A stretch of 64,000 nucleotides of DNA from Actinernus sp. WN-2022 (GCA_030867875.1 JAOWCC010000091.1:1-64000); one strand, 5' to 3'; positions 36,728 to 49,189 are shown, counted from the stretch's first letter. Notes: generated from the letters alone by a model not told the origin. Translations and numbers: made by a program.

Positions 36728-38027
36728 ATGGCGGAGGACCCGGAGGAACTTTCTCTCTAATTTGGAGTCTCATCTCTCAAATGCAATGTTTTATTTAACT
36801 TCACTCGTGCGAAAGCCTTCCAACAGGCTCAGGATATTTCAACTGGCGCTATTGTCGGAGCCGAAGGACCGCGTTTTTTACCCAGATGGCCAGTGATTTT
36901 ATTATACGACACGTACGACGACCTGAAGCCAGTGTAGGGGCCAGGATCCGGAAAGCTAAAATTCGAAGAAATAGATATTGGAATCTATAAGCCATCGGCT
37001 CGCTGTGCTGCATTTAAAACATCCGAGGAGAACATCTTATTTTGGGTGAAGGCACTTCAAGACCAATATTATGAGTCTCTTAAAAACTGTCAGAGATTTA
37101 AATTTACCGTAAGTTGGATCAGAGAGTATTGAGATCAAGTTATTTCGTTCCAGCGAGGATATTGACCTAGCGGAAACGGTACAAGCTGTCGAAGGATTTT
37201 ACTTATAATCATCCACGTCTACTTAACAACAGGAATAGTTATGTGCCAAGGCATGGGCAAAGATTGAGTTTCCCAGATTACAGATGAAAGTAGAGAACTT
37301 GACGAACGAAGAAACAGAGGTCACGCGCGACATGCTTGAGAACATGAACATGTTCAACACTTTATGTTATACTAAGAAAACAAAACAAATTACAGAGCCT
37401 GCAAGTTCACAAGTCAATGAAAAACCCCAAGAGCCTGTAGTTTTGGATCAACATATCCTTGAAACTCCAAAAGCAACATACACATGAGTCAAATTCAAAC
37501 CGGAAGAGACGGAATTCTTTAGATTCTTCACGAGGATAAAAATATTTGTTAGCCCGCAATAAGAACTCTCTCGCTGCTTTAACGACCTTGATTTGTAACA
37601 TGGAGGCTGACCTAACTGATATGCGTAATGAATTCTTACTCTCGTCACATCAAAACACGAATCAAGAAACCAAACTTAGTCATTTGGAAGACAAATTAGT
37701 GCAGCAAGATAATATATACAAGACCGAAATCAAGATGCTGTCATCTCGAATATATTATTGACCTAGAAGTTGAAAATGGCGAGTTGAAAGCGGATTTAAT
37801 AAAGCTGAGATCCGACTTTCAAAAAATAATCAAGAATACAAAAAAGAAGACAATGTTCCGAGATTACCCAACCTACTGAAGCTTATCAGTTTGTTCAAGA
37901 GCCATATTTCTTACATGACAACCCGATCCCTATTCATCAGAATACATTTTCTGTGCTAAATGACGAGAGTTTACAATCACCTGACCGACAACCCACTACT
38001 AAAGAAAGGGACCATGAAGTACGGTAG
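36728..38027 (+). pseudogene. Captured PH-like/coiled-coil gene fragment, copy A
   Basis: The coding track starts ATGGCGGAGGAC. It reads in shifting frames as AKAFQQAQDISTGAI, LLYDTYDDLKP, KLKFEEIDIGIYKPSARC and NILFWVKALQDQYYESL, then KLFRSSEDIDLAETVQAVEG. A coiled coil follows (MEADLTDMRNEFLLSS..., KLSHLEDKLVQQD, ELKADLIKLRSDFQK), and an acidic tail ends TTKERDHEV. The middle matches the end of a PH domain (strands, then a W-V-K-A-L helix), so the parent may be a PH plus coiled-coil adaptor. That is inference. Stops and frameshifts make it non-functional. A shorter copy lies in the element at 49927-51313. It looks like host sequence captured by a Helitron2-like element. Confidence 0.55.
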
Positions 38028-38417
38028 TACGGTTAATTCTCGGGTTCAAAACATATGCCTGCTCAAATGCAGTGTGTTAAACGAATAAGTAGTGTTTAAA
38101 TTAAAAGGTCAACATACGAGAAAAAGAAAACTATTAAATTACATATATACTAGGGGAGCAGAAAATTAACAACACCCCTCCCCCCGGGCAAATGTGCAGC
38201 ATTTGGCAGTTGTAGTTCATTATATATCCATTATCACTTATCGCAAGAGCATGATTGAGTAGTGAACCAGTATTATTCTTTGGCTATAATAATAACATTT
38301 ATTTATGACAAAAACTATGCTAAAACTCTATGGACTACATTTATTCAATGTCTCAGATGTATTTTTAATAGAATTCGATTAATTTTATCTGAACAAAATT
38401 TGGCCCATCACAGAACC

Positions 38418-38560
38418 AGTAAGCTCAGTGGTGAAGTGCCAGTCTGTTGTGCAGGAGGTAGTCAGAGTTCAAATCCAGGTATAAAGGACCTTAAAATACT
38501 GACTGGGAGAACTGGTACTACACCAACACTTGACACTTGACTGACACTTGACTGACACTT
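38418..38560 (+). mobile_element. Degenerate tRNA-derived SINE
   Basis: An A-box-like AAGCTCAGTGG at 38421 and a B-box-like GTTCAAATCC at 38467, at tRNA spacing. A truncated inverted counterpart is at about 42120-42165 in the related element. Confidence 0.55.
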
Positions 38561-38570
38561 GATGTACATG

Positions 38571-40090
38571 CCTTTGCTCTGACATCTGCAAATGGTTCTA
38601 AAAGCTTTGTGTCTTCTTGGATCACAATGTTAAATTGTAGGCCAACACTGAGAATGCAACCAAATCTCTGGTAGTGACCACCCTCAAGTGTAGTGGAATT
38701 ATATAGTTGTTTAGATAATTATAGAGAGGAAATATATTTGTCCCCAATTATAGCAATACCATGCTAAATACATTGACTCTCTCTTCTGTTAGTAGTAGTA
38801 GTACTAGTTCCCTTGGTGCCACTATATACATTTTATATATTATAAATATACAAGGCTAAATCCAGTAGATTACATACTACATAAAACATAATCATGACTG
38901 CTGCTTTAAAAAAATCTTTTTTATTGTTGTTGTAAATGGATGGGTAAATAATGCATGTATCACCAGCTTCCATCAGGGGTGGATCCATGGGAACCTTGTC
39001 AGAATTAATTGTTTGTTGCCCATTGGTGGTGGGGGGGAGCTCACTTTGGTCCATGGATTAGGAACCAAGGGGACAAACCTTGTATGAATTTTTACTATTT
39101 GTTGTGCCCTATACCAGGGGGTTTGATTGGGCATTTGGACAAATCCGCAGGGTACCCGACCCCTGGCCTGGGGGAATCCACTGATACATGCATAACACTG
39201 CTGTGGTAGCTGCCAGTAAATATGCAAAGCTACTGATACAGTTCAAAACTGAATGCTATTAATCACTTGGAGGAAGTTAAAATGAACATTGCATGTGTTA
39301 TTTTAAAGACTTGTTGTTGAGGTTGTACTTGGCCTCTTGTTGTCATTACGAGACAAGGAGAGATAGATCGATGAGTCATTGTCAGAAATCTATTATCTGG
39401 CATAACACTAGGCAATCTGTCAATGGTAAAACTGTTGTCTATGACAGTTTGGGTCAGGTCATGCAACTACACAGCTAAGGCATGTTTTACGACAGAATAA
39501 CCTAGCTAGAGAGAGTCTACTGGATTAAGATACTGTTACATGTCTGTTAATATGGGGAAAATGAAGAATCCTTCATTTAACCATGTTTGGACTTGGAAGC
39601 AGAATTGAGACTTTAGATGTATTTTGTGAGTCCCAAATCGCTAGTTCCCATACAGTCCATACAAGTCATACAAACACGCGTTTTTTTTGCCAACCACATT
39701 ATATATGCAAATATATAAATGACGTCGTGTTTACAAACAGTACGAGTATCGCTATAGCAAGAACAGCAGATAAAGTTACATAGAGGCACACAAATTGACA
39801 TAGCTAGCTCCATCACAGGATGGACAGGATACAACTTATAATATGGTACAAATATAAACATACATTTGAGACAATCGGAACCTGCAGTATAACAGAACAG
39901 AAGACTAATGTGTGTTACTTGAATAAGTAGTGTTTAAATTAAAATGTTAAATTCTTTAATTTACATACGAGAAAAACAAAAATATTAAATTACATATATA
40001 CTTGGGGAGCAGAGAATGAAAGTCACTGCGCTACCGGCCACTCCTAAAGACTTCTAAATTCAGCTAATAATTCTTCCCTTTGGTTATTAC
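38571..40090. other. Right half of Helitron2-like copy 2, non-coding
   Basis: AT-rich, no gene recognised. It is mirrored in the element at 40747-42420, with extra sequence in each. Near 39350-39560 it also matches copy 1 (15655-15800). Confidence 0.6.
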
Positions 40091-40165
40091 TAAGAGGATT
40101 TCAAATGAAAGTGTATTTCATCGTCAATCTCATGTGGCCCGAGTGGAAGCCCAGATGGGCTCTTG

Positions 40166-40746
40166 TTTGTATTGAGATGAATCTCCCACATAGTAAATCA
40201 ATTTTGCTTGGTTGTTGGTACAGGCCACCAAACTCTAATATGAATATTTTCAATGATTTTGATCAATTTATTGCGAAATGTGATGCCGAAAATAAAGAAT
40301 TAATTGTAATGGTGATTTAAATTGCGATTATACTAAATTGCCTCTTGAGACCCACACTAAGGAATTGCAATTTCTGTGTTCTGTTTACCAACTCGAACAA
40401 TTGATAAAAGTGCCAACTAGGGACACGAAATCATCGGCCACACTAATTGATCTTATTTTGACAAACACAAAAGAAAACATTTCGAAATCAGGGGTCATTC
40501 CTATCGGAATGTCTGACCATAGTTTGATCTATGCAGTGAGAAAGTTTACTTTTCCTAAATCAAGGCCAACAATAAAGGAAGTGCGCAACTTTAAGAATTT
40601 TGTTGAAGACGATTTTATAAATGATTTAAAAAGCGTCGATTGGGACACCGTCGAGAATTTTGAAAATCCGAACGACGCCTGGAAAGCAAGGAAAACTGAA
40701 TTCTGTGAAATTTTAGATCAACATGCACCTTTCAGACATAAAAGAA
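40166..40746 (+). pseudogene. LINE fragment: second half of APE endonuclease
   Basis: Resumes with ICIEMNLP and continues SILLGCWYRPPNS, then GDLNCDYTKLP after a one-base disruption near 40313. It goes on through SATLIDLILTNT and IGMSDHSLIYAV (catalytic His) to RHKR. These are the C-terminal endonuclease motifs of CR1/L2/Jockey-type LINEs. It ends at 40746, where a second Helitron2-like element enters in reverse; the next LINE codons are at 51314. Confidence 0.85.
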
Positions 40747-42420
40747 CAAGAGCCATCTTGGCTTCCACTCGGGCCACATGAGATTGAAGATGAAATACAC
40801 TTTCATTTGAAATCCTCTTAGTAATAACCAAAGTCTTTAGGAGTGGCCGGTACCGCTGTGACTTACATTCTCTGCTCCCCTAGTATATATGTAATTTAAT
40901 ATTTTTGTTTTTCTCGTATGTAAATTAAAGAAGTTGACATTTTAATTTAAACACTACTTATTCAAGTAACACACATTTACAATTTAGTATTCTGTTCTGT
41001 TATACTGCAGGTTCCAATTGTCTCAAATGTATGTTTATATTTGTACCATATTATAAGTCGTATCCTGTCCATCCTGCGATTGGAGCTAACTATGTCAATT
41101 TGTGTGCCTCTATGTAACTTTATCTGCTGTTCTTGCTATAGCAATACTACTGTTTGTAAACACGACGTCATTTACATATTTGCATATATGTGGTTGACAA
41201 AAAAAAACGCGTGTTCGTATGACTTGTATGGAGGGTGGAGGAACAGAACAGGGAGGAGGGAGAATTGCATGGCAAAAAAAAACCAGGGAGGAAGAATTTA
41301 GCATACAGGGAGGAGGGAGAAAATGGGATCTACATACATGCTCTAGAGAGAAATTTTAAAACTCGCTAGGGAGGAGGGAGAAATGTCGAAAAAAAAATAG
41401 GGAGGAGTGAGATTTCACTTCCCGTTCCTCTCCACTCTGTATGGGAACTAGCGATTTGGGACTCACAAAATACATCTAAAGTCTCAATTCTGCTTCCAAG
41501 TCCAAACATGGTTATCAAGCTAAATGAAGGATTCTTCCGTTTTCCACATATTAACAGACATGTAACAGTATCTTAATCCAGTAGACTCTCTCTAGCTAGG
41601 TTATTCTGTCATAAAACATGCCTTAGCTGTGTAGTTGACCTGACCCAAACTGTCAACAGTTTTACCATTGACGGATTGCCTAATGTTATGCCCGGGAATA
41701 GATTTCTGACAATGACTCATCGATCTATATCTCCTTGTCTCGTAATGACAACAAGAGGCCAAGTACAACCTCAACAACAAGTCTTTAAAATAACACATGC
41801 AATGTTCATTTTAACTTCCTCCCAGTGATTTAGCATTCAGTTTTGAACTGTATCAGTAGCTTTGCATATATATTTACTGGCAGCTACCACAGCAGCGTTA
41901 TGCATGTATCAGTCAGGCGTCCCCCAGAGGTCAGGTACCCTGGGGATTTGTCCAAATGCCCAATCAAACCCCCTGGTATAGGGCACAACAAATAGTAAAA
42001 ATTCATACAAGGTTGGTCCCCTTGGTTCCTAATCCATGGACCAAAGTGAGCTTCACACCCTACCCCCCTCCCCCCCCCCCCCCCCTCACCAATGGGCAAC
42101 AAACAATTAATTCTGACTACCTCCTTCACAACAGACTGACACTTAACCACTGAGTTTACTGGTTCTGTGATGGGCCAAATTTTGTTCAGATAAAATTAAT
42201 CGAATTCTATTAAAAATACATCTGAGACATTGAATAAATGCAGTCCATGGAGTTTTAGCATAGTTTTTGTCATAAATAAATGTTATTATTATAGCCAGAG
42301 AATAATACTGGTTCACTACTCATGCTCTTGCGATAAGTGATAATGGATATATAATGAACTACAACTGCCAAATGCTGCACATTTGCCCAGGGGGAGGGGT
42401 GTTGTTAACATATTGTAACC

Positions 42421-43004
42421 ATGCATGCAGGACTGATCAGTATTACTTTCATTCTGGATGAGATAGGACGTATTTCTCAGCAAATATTAGCTTTTATGCA
42501 TTTTTTAAAAGTAAAAATCTATTATGCTAGAGAAAATAAGACTGAGTTTGTACCCTTTCTCTTCGTATTTATTTATTTACTAGAAGTAATCATAGATTAT
42601 CAAAGTGCGTTCAACATATTTTTGAAAGAGAAAGGACTGTAGTAACAGTCTGAAAAGCTGAAAATTGCTGCAATGATGTGGACAGTGTACGTAATCCTGA
42701 TCAAAAGTGCTTGTTTTTTAACTAATGTGAAAATTTTGATGTCTTGACTTATATGTTAATATACAAGCGGATGCATCTGGGTATAAAACTGTAATTATCT
42801 TTGTGTAACATTAAATCATTGGATGCGATGCTTATGTTTACATGTGTGTTTTATATGGTTATGGCATTGATTTGAGAATTAGTAGCACATTTTGCTGTGT
42901 GGTATACAGTGTAAAGCAATAATTGAAGTTAGTGTAGAACACAAATCAACTCAGGCTATAGCTACCTACATTTACATACATACATGAACTTTATTTGAGC
43001 GTCA
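42421..43004. other. Interior of copy 3 before the ISL2EU element
   Basis: AT-rich with one short open frame (42421-42642) lacking any domain. No repeat boundary seen. Confidence 0.4.
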
Positions 43005-43100
43005 ATAGATCGTTTTCAGTCACGTGACCATATTTCAATTGGCCGCCATCTTGGAGCACATGATAGTGTAAACAAAGTGAAGCTTCGGTGAAGTGTAGCG

Positions 43101-44576
43101 ATGGGTTTGTGCACGATCGTCGGTTGTGGGACCCGTACTGGTCGCGACAAGGGCTTGTATATGGCGAGAATTCCTTCAATAATAAATAATCAAGGTGAAG
43201 AAGTGAGAAAATTGTCTGAGGAGAGAAGAAGGAGATGGATTTCGGCGATCAGTCGGACAGATCTAACAGACGCCATCTTGGAAAACGGCCGCGTGTGTGG
43301 AAAGCATTTCATTTCTGGGAAACCCGCTAAACTTTGGGATAGATTTGATCCAGATTGGGATCCAACTCAAAGCCTTGGTCATGGGAAGTTCGAAGATTCA
43401 GTGGAGAAGCTCCAGGCCGGTTTTGAAGCTGCCTTTAAGCGAGACGAGAGAGTGAGAGAACGTGACTTGAAACGAGCGGCCACAGAAGAAGAAAAGCGGC
43501 TCAAAGAAGAAGTGGAGGCTAAAAAGCAGAAGTTAAATGAGCCAGGGGAAAAGGTAATGGATCTTTCATTTGACTTTGAACCAGATTTTGAACCTGAAAC
43601 TGGAACAGCGACTCAAACGGAGGAGTTTGATTATATGTTTCACACCCCAAATGCGAAGCCATTTGATGAGGATTATTTTGCAAACAGCGATGACAAGGTT
43701 CGTTTTTATACGGGTTTGCCGGCTTTTGATGTACTTCAGACAGTGTTCCGGCACGTTTCAGGGCATGTAACAAGGAAATCACCCACACTGTCAAAGTTCC
43801 AAGAGTTTGCCCTCACCCTCATGAAAATTAAGCTGAACGTACCGATGCAAGATTTGGCTTACCGGTTTGGGGTTTCTCTTGCATCGGTGTCAAGAATATT
43901 CACAGCATGGATGATCAAGATGGATGTGAGACTAGCTCCATCAGTAAAGTGGCCAGAGCGTGAGGATCTTTGGCGAACAATGCCGCAATGTTTCCAATTT
44001 TCCTTTGGCAATAAGGTCACCGTGATCATGGACTGTTTTGAAGTTTTTATTAACAGACCTTCAAATCTAATGGCAAGAGCTCAGACTTACTCAAACTACA
44101 AGAGTCACAATACCGTGAAAGTCCTGGTGGGCATTACACCCCAAGGAAGCATTTCCTTTGTATCTGAAGCTTGGGGAGGCAGAACATCAGACAAATTTAT
44201 TACGGACCACTGCGGAATTCTAAAACTGCTAGTGCCTGGAGATTTGGTGATGGCCGACAGGGGCTTTACAATTAAGGAAAGCCTCATGTTTCACAAAGCA
44301 GAACTGGCAATCCCGGCCTTCACCAAGGGAAAAGACCAGTTGGACCCAGTAGACGTAGAAAACACCAGGGGTATTGCCAATGTACGGATACATGTAGAAA
44401 GAGTAATTGGACTGCTTAGAAGAAAGTACACAATTCTTTCGGCAACTTTGCCAATTGATTTTTTACAGTCAGATAAGAATGGTTCCCAGGAAGCTAGAGT
44501 ACCTATGATCGACCGAATCATAAGGGTGTGTTCTGCTTTGACCAACTTTTCAAAAGGCATTGTTCCGTTCGATTAG
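43101..44576 (+). CDS. THAP-DDE transposase
   Basis: Intact 491-residue frame with an ATG near the 5' TIR. An N-terminal THAP zinc finger uses C4, C9, C66 and H69, with the conserved P25, W46 and F70; it would bind the element's ends. A charged coiled-coil stretch (about 108-150) follows. A helix-turn-helix region (about 233-272, [20 protein letters not shown]) comes next. Then a DDE_Tnp_4-type catalytic core: D311 in VIMDCFE, D386 in VMADRGF and E433 in HVERVIG. All three acidic residues are present and the frame is unbroken, so it could still be active. It would cut and paste the 5.2-kb element. The convergent partner gene ends about 610 bp downstream. Confidence 0.92.
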   Translation: MGLCTIVGCGTRTGRDKGLYMARIPSIINNQGEEVRKLSEERRRRWISAISRTDLTDAILENGRVCGKHFISGKPAKLWDRFDPDWDPTQSLGHGKFEDSVEKLQAGFEAAFKRDERVRERDLKRAATEEEKRLKEEVEAKKQKLNEPGEKVMDLSFDFEPDFEPETGTATQTEEFDYMFHTPNAKPFDEDYFANSDDKVRFYTGLPAFDVLQTVFRHVSGHVTRKSPTLSKFQEFALTLMKIKLNVPMQDLAYRFGVSLASVSRIFTAWMIKMDVRLAPSVKWPEREDLWRTMPQCFQFSFGNKVTVIMDCFEVFINRPSNLMARAQTYSNYKSHNTVKVLVGITPQGSISFVSEAWGGRTSDKFITDHCGILKLLVPGDLVMADRGFTIKESLMFHKAELAIPAFTKGKDQLDPVDVENTRGIANVRIHVERVIGLLRRKYTILSATLPIDFLQSDKNGSQEARVPMIDRIIRVCSALTNFSKGIVPFD

Positions 44577-45186
44577 AGTTCTAGAATCTTATTTCCTAGA
44601 TGAATTACTGAAAATAATGTGTTTCTTAAAAAAATCCATACCCCCTATGGAAGGGTGCCGATATTGGCGCCCTACCTTCTGGAATTTCCAGGAGTTCTTT
44701 AGTGAGTTTATTTGTATGACAACTTCTTGCAATGTTGACACCCCCCACCCTCTGGAATTAAAAAGAACCCTTCCATGGGTGGGGTGGGGTATGGTTTTTT
44801 TGGGGAAACATACAATGAGATATTCAAATGATAAGCCTCATGCCTAACCTAAACATGCAGCATTATATTTTCATCGAGTTAGACTACTCTTGTAAAGCAG
44901 ATTTCATGTGCATGTCAACACTCTTGAAACACTAAATCATTTTTCATGATAATTTTCTTATGTTACATGTATGTTTTGTGTCACTTGTTTGCGTCATGCA
45001 TAATTATTGGTGTTTCTGTACCAGCATAGACGAGGACAAATTAGATTCAAGTAGTATTTATTTTTACTAACAGTACTGACTAGTGTTACAAACATCAGAG
45101 TAACCAGCAGATTGTGTCAACATACATAATTTATCTATTGAGTCTGCTATGTGGCTCCAACTTACTTTTGTTATAAGTGAATTTCC
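44577..45186. other. Spacer between convergent transposon genes
   Basis: Holds an imperfect inverted repeat (44628-44801: AAAAAATCCATACCCC... and complement) that looks like a small MITE. Otherwise AT-rich with no gene. The 3' ends of both transposon genes must be processed here. Confidence 0.6.
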
Positions 45187-48107
45187 TTAAGAAGTACAAG
45201 TGGTAGGGAAAGGGATCATAGCCCCCCCTTTCAGGCAACGTAATAAGTGTGGGCGCATCTGAACAATATTGTATCTTACATTCATTGGATTCTTTCCATG
45301 AACCAAGCTTGTTGCAAAAGCTATAGAAAATATACCACAGTCAGAACCGTTGATTTGTCGTTGCACTGTAATGCAGCGAATGCCTTTGAATGCTGGCCCA
45401 GTCAAATCATATGCTAGTCTTAATAACTCTTGTGACACTGGAGTTGACAAACTGTCATATACGTCAACATAACCAGGAGGACTATGTATCGAACTGAAAC
45501 ACACCCAGTGATTATTATGAATGTGAACTATTTGAATAAATGGTCCTGTCATTATATCAAATTGGCGGATCGGGCCAAGCGTGGGCCTTTGAAATCCCTG
45601 TATGCCTCTACTTATCTTTTTTAGCATTATTTGGGCCTCATGAATGACAACACAGTCCAACCATCCACTCGGGGAAGTAACAAGACCATATTCATAAGGC
45701 CCCAATTTTCCTTCAGGCTCATATTTGCCCAGAGAAGGCCTGTTTACATAAACACTCTTGACGCATTGAACTCCTGTGTGTGTGGTGTTTGGTGTGGAAT
45801 GTGTGAGTGTAGGCTTGGTGTTTGGTGTGGATTGTGTGAGTGTAGGCGTGGTGTTTGGTGTGGATTGTGTGAGTGTAGGCTTGGTGTTTGGAGTGGATTG
45901 TGTGACTGTAGGCTTGGTGTTTGGAGTGGATTGTGTGACTGTAGGCTTGGTGTTTGGTGTGGACTTTGTGACTGTGGGCTTGGTGTTTGGAGTGGATTGT
46001 GTGACTGTAGGCTTGGTGTTTGTGGAGTTGCTGATAGTGCATGTAGGACATAACCAATGTTTACTGTTGTTAGGCATCCTTTTTCTGCCTAGACATGGTA
46101 AGTGAAAGAACTGCCCAGAGGCACAGTTATAATTTGTACATTTCACTAGCTTGTCTGCTTTTTTCGGGGCCATTTGGCAAGTACAAATTGTATCCAGCTT
46201 TAACGCCTCGCTTGTGTTACTAGAGGATTGCTGCTTTAAGCCCCCTCGCTTGAATTGTGGTAATGCTCTGCAATTAGGGCAGTACCACGTCTTGGGAATA
46301 CCATCAATACCAAAGCATGACAGGTGAAAATCCACTATCGGGCAGTTAGGATTGAGGCACTTGACTGTAGCCTCATCAGTGTTCTTCTGCCTGCAGTAGC
46401 AAACAGCATTAGTTGGTGGAGGATCATTCGCAGTAATGTTCACCCTTCTGGTGTACCAGTGAGCAAGTACCTCTGGAAGAACACAGATTGTCCAAAATGT
46501 CTGCAACTTTGGGAGCACTTTAGCCCAGTGATCCTCGTCAGGAAGAATCTTTTGGTACGTCAGCGCAACCTTATCAGAATCAACAGCACAAACTACAAAG
46601 TATGCATAGTTGCGCTTAACAGTGAAGAGCTGCTGTTGGACCTGGTAGTAATACTCATGGGTTGTCTTGAGAACAAACTGCCCGGCATTGTTCTTGGCAA
46701 GACAAGATGATGGCTTCAACACATAAGAGTCAAAATCACAGTTGTCTATGCAGATGGGGCACTTGATTTCCCCACACCCTTCACCGCAACAATCACAAGA
46801 CCACATGAAATCTGGCGTGGCATGTATCCATGGATAATCTTTGTTTATAAAGAGACCACATTTCACAATTTTAAAGTTCACATGCGAGTTTTTCATCACT
46901 TCCTCAAAAGCAGCAATTGCAGTGGCTTCATGGGTGCAGCCATGTCGAGTAGCCTTGGTGCTTATTTTGGTAAGTTCGGGGTAGCAAATTCTTTGGATAA
47001 GGGACTGTGATGGCAATGCAGGATCAGAATGTGCTGCAGCCTTACTTTGCGAGGCACCAATTCTTCCTGCCCTATGCTTAAAGAAATTTGTCCCACTTGA
47101 CTGCGTCACAGTGTCCCTTTCTACCTGATCGATTTGCTCTTGCGTTATTTGGATAGTTGTACTCTGGCAGACTTTAAGAAGTTCATTGTAAGGCAATTTT
47201 AGATTGTCTTTATTAAATAAATCCATCACAGTTGGAATTTTACGGCTGGGCAGAACATAACTGTCTGCATAGGGAGGTACTAAGCTTAGCACTACGGGCT
47301 TTGTTTTGCAGTGGCTTAGCTCAAGGTAAAACATGTCCATTTCCGCCTGTGTAGGAGTTGGCACTTCCGCCTCAGACTTCGCGTTCAACGGGGCTTCAGT
47401 GCAGCTCTCTGGCTCTTCAGAAAGCTGGAATTCTTCGGTTATATTCTCGATACTTGTATCTAGGTCTGCTTTCATTTTTCTTGCCGATTTAAAGTTAATG
47501 TCACAGACCCTAGCGTACTGTACATCGCTGGCAAACTGCGGTAAAATCCAAGCGCACTTCATTTGAGTGCAGCTTAGTGGACCATTGATTTTTGTCCATG
47601 CCTCAAGATAAAAAAGGACACTTGCGATATGGGAACATGATTCGGCCAACCCTGCTTTACATCCCAAGCAGTGAGCGCAATTGATTGTGCCCTCTTTCTC
47701 AGTTATAATCCAAACCGGAATCAATGCATCGTTCATGCGCTGAGAGTGTCGCACTTTGGCAAGCACCACAAACTTGTTCGCCACAATGTGCCCTTGAACA
47801 CTTGAAACAAATCCTGAAACCATCTGATTGTAAGCCTCTAGACTTGCTTTTGAGTGTAAAAACTGGTTTCGAGAACCAAGTAACAAAGTACATCTGTTGA
47901 TTCAACAGGCGGTAGGCAGTCGGGATCGAAGTGTTTCCCCTCTATCAGGACAGGGTCGATACCAATCGCCGAAATCTTCTGTAAATAGCGATCTCTGACC
48001 TTGGAATCAAGTTTTTTGGCGTAAGCAGATACGAGAGGAGAACTTAGATTGCCAGTGTTGGCGTCAGGAAGAGGAGATTTAGAAGTATTGTCGTTAAAAG
48101 GCATCAT
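45187..48107 (-). CDS. SWIM-YqaJ nuclease-PHD-PHD-Ulp1-like protease fusion (one frameshift)
   Basis: The start is one of two adjacent ATGs (48107 or 48104, MMPFNDNTS). The first about 85 codons run to a stop at 47838. The main frame then continues from about 47850 in another frame; the two parts join at SLEAYNQM with a one-base offset in an A-rich run. Numbering from the main frame: SWIM-like zinc motif (C70..C76..CSH86); YqaJ/lambda-exonuclease fold about 270-480 with ATPDF (D359) and GEIKCP (E373, K375); PHD finger 1 (496-539) and PHD finger 2 (568-616), each with full C4HC3; eight 11-residue [11 protein letters not shown] repeats (about 622-705); a C48 Ulp1-like protease about 740-870 with HW (H793), D811 and QxxGSDCG (C850). 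Likely role: end processing or chromatin targeting of the transposon, by inference. The frameshift may be real or an assembly error. Confidence 0.85.
45775..46025. repeat. 33-bp coding minisatellite
   Basis: About eight tandem units within the gene above, each encoding NTKPT(V/L)TQSTP. The frame stays open throughout, so unit number can vary without breaking the gene. Confidence 0.9.
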
Positions 48108-48643
48108 AAACTTGCGATAATTCGTATTTTGGCTTGTGTTTACATGTATTACTATCGGAATCACGTGACCTAGATGTGCTCCAACATGGCGGCGTGTTTT
48201 TCTGTGACGTCACATGAAAACGATCTATAGTGTTTAGCTGTAAAGCTAATTGGGGACACTATTACAGGATATATAAAGGGATTAATATAAAGTACGTATA
48301 AATAAATATTACTATTCAGATGTGTATAAACTGAATTCCAGTTCCTAGAACATAAACTATATATGCATGTGTATAAAGTACACCCCATGGAGTTCCTTCG
48401 ATTCACATCATTCACATTACGTTTCCCGGGTATTTTTCAAGTGAGAACAAGGTTGGTTGCAGAATATTGAGCGCCATTGTTAGTTCCAGAATAAGTTCCA
48501 GATCAGCCTTGTTTCAGGTCCATTAGAAATTCTGTACTAGATTAATTGAACACAGCAATGAAGTCAGTACTTTAAATTTCCCTCACCTTGTACTGTGTTG
48601 ATATTCCAGTTCCTTGGCATATCAAAGTGTCGGTATAGATTAA

Positions 48644-49182
48644 GGGGCCGTCGACATATTCGAAATGCCCCGCTTAACGCACAACGGACGTTTAGGGGGG
48701 AGGGGGTAACGGCACGGACGTTAGTGTGGGGAATTTAGAACAAACACTTTTTCATCAATAGAAGTACACTTTTTAATAAAACGTTTCTAGTTAGCTAGAT
48801 TTACATTAGAGCGCAATTTCTGTTGAATTTCCCGGAAATTTCAACAAGGTCTTTTGATTAGAAGTATCATGAAATACCTCAAACCTCCAGGTAAGTGAAA
48901 CTCAGTTTTATAGTCGTGTCCGAATGAGTATTTTAGCCAAGATCCGAAATGAGCTCGTACGGGAATTCGAGGTACTGACTGACTGTACAGTTGCAGCTAT
49001 TAAAGCTTTAAGCTTGTTTTATACTTTGTTTATAAGTGAACTCCCGTGTATTTCATTACTGTTTTTCCTGACCTAAAAAAAGCATAAAACAATGGGTGGA
49101 CGTTAAGGGGGAGGGGGGAGGGGGTCTGACCTTAACGTCCGTTGTGCGTTAAGCGGGGCATTTCGAATATGTCGACGGCCCC
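48644..49182. mobile_element. Harbinger-type MITE, TAA duplication
   Basis: About 50-bp TIRs begin GGGGCCGTCGACATATTCG. TAA lies at 48641-48643 and 49183-49185. GGG-rich ends and a TWA duplication are typical of PIF/Harbinger. No reading frame inside. Confidence 0.85.
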
Positions 49183-49189
49183 TAACTCT

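Larger units (their letters stand above)
36539..40165 (+). mobile_element. Helitron2-like element, copy 2, with captured gene
   Basis: Left end ACTCGGGC plus hairpin at 36540. Right end has GGCCCGAGTG, the AGCCCAGATGGGCT hairpin and TCTTG at 40165. The flanks AATT|...|TTTG, compared with the reconstructed LINE codons CTA ATT TGT, show insertion at TT. It carries a gene fragment (36728-38027) and a SINE (38418-38560). Its right half is homologous, in reverse, to 40747-42420. Confidence 0.8.
43007..48226. mobile_element. ISL2EU-type DNA transposon, 5220 bp, AT target duplication
   Basis: The ends are AGATCGTTTTCA and its complement, flanked by AT on each side (43005-43006 and 48227-48228). Imperfect TIRs extend about 56 bp and share GCCGCCAT..TGGAGCACAT. 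Two convergent genes fill it: a THAP-DDE transposase (+) and a YqaJ/PHD/protease gene (-). To my knowledge a THAP/DDE transposase plus a YqaJ-nuclease partner and a 2-bp duplication characterises the ISL2EU (IS4EU) superfamily, related to PIF/Harbinger. Confidence 0.85.

Noticed and set aside
45631..46105. Plus-strand cysteine/glycine- or valine-rich repeat proteins
   Set aside because: They are shadows of the 33-bp minisatellite in the minus-strand gene.
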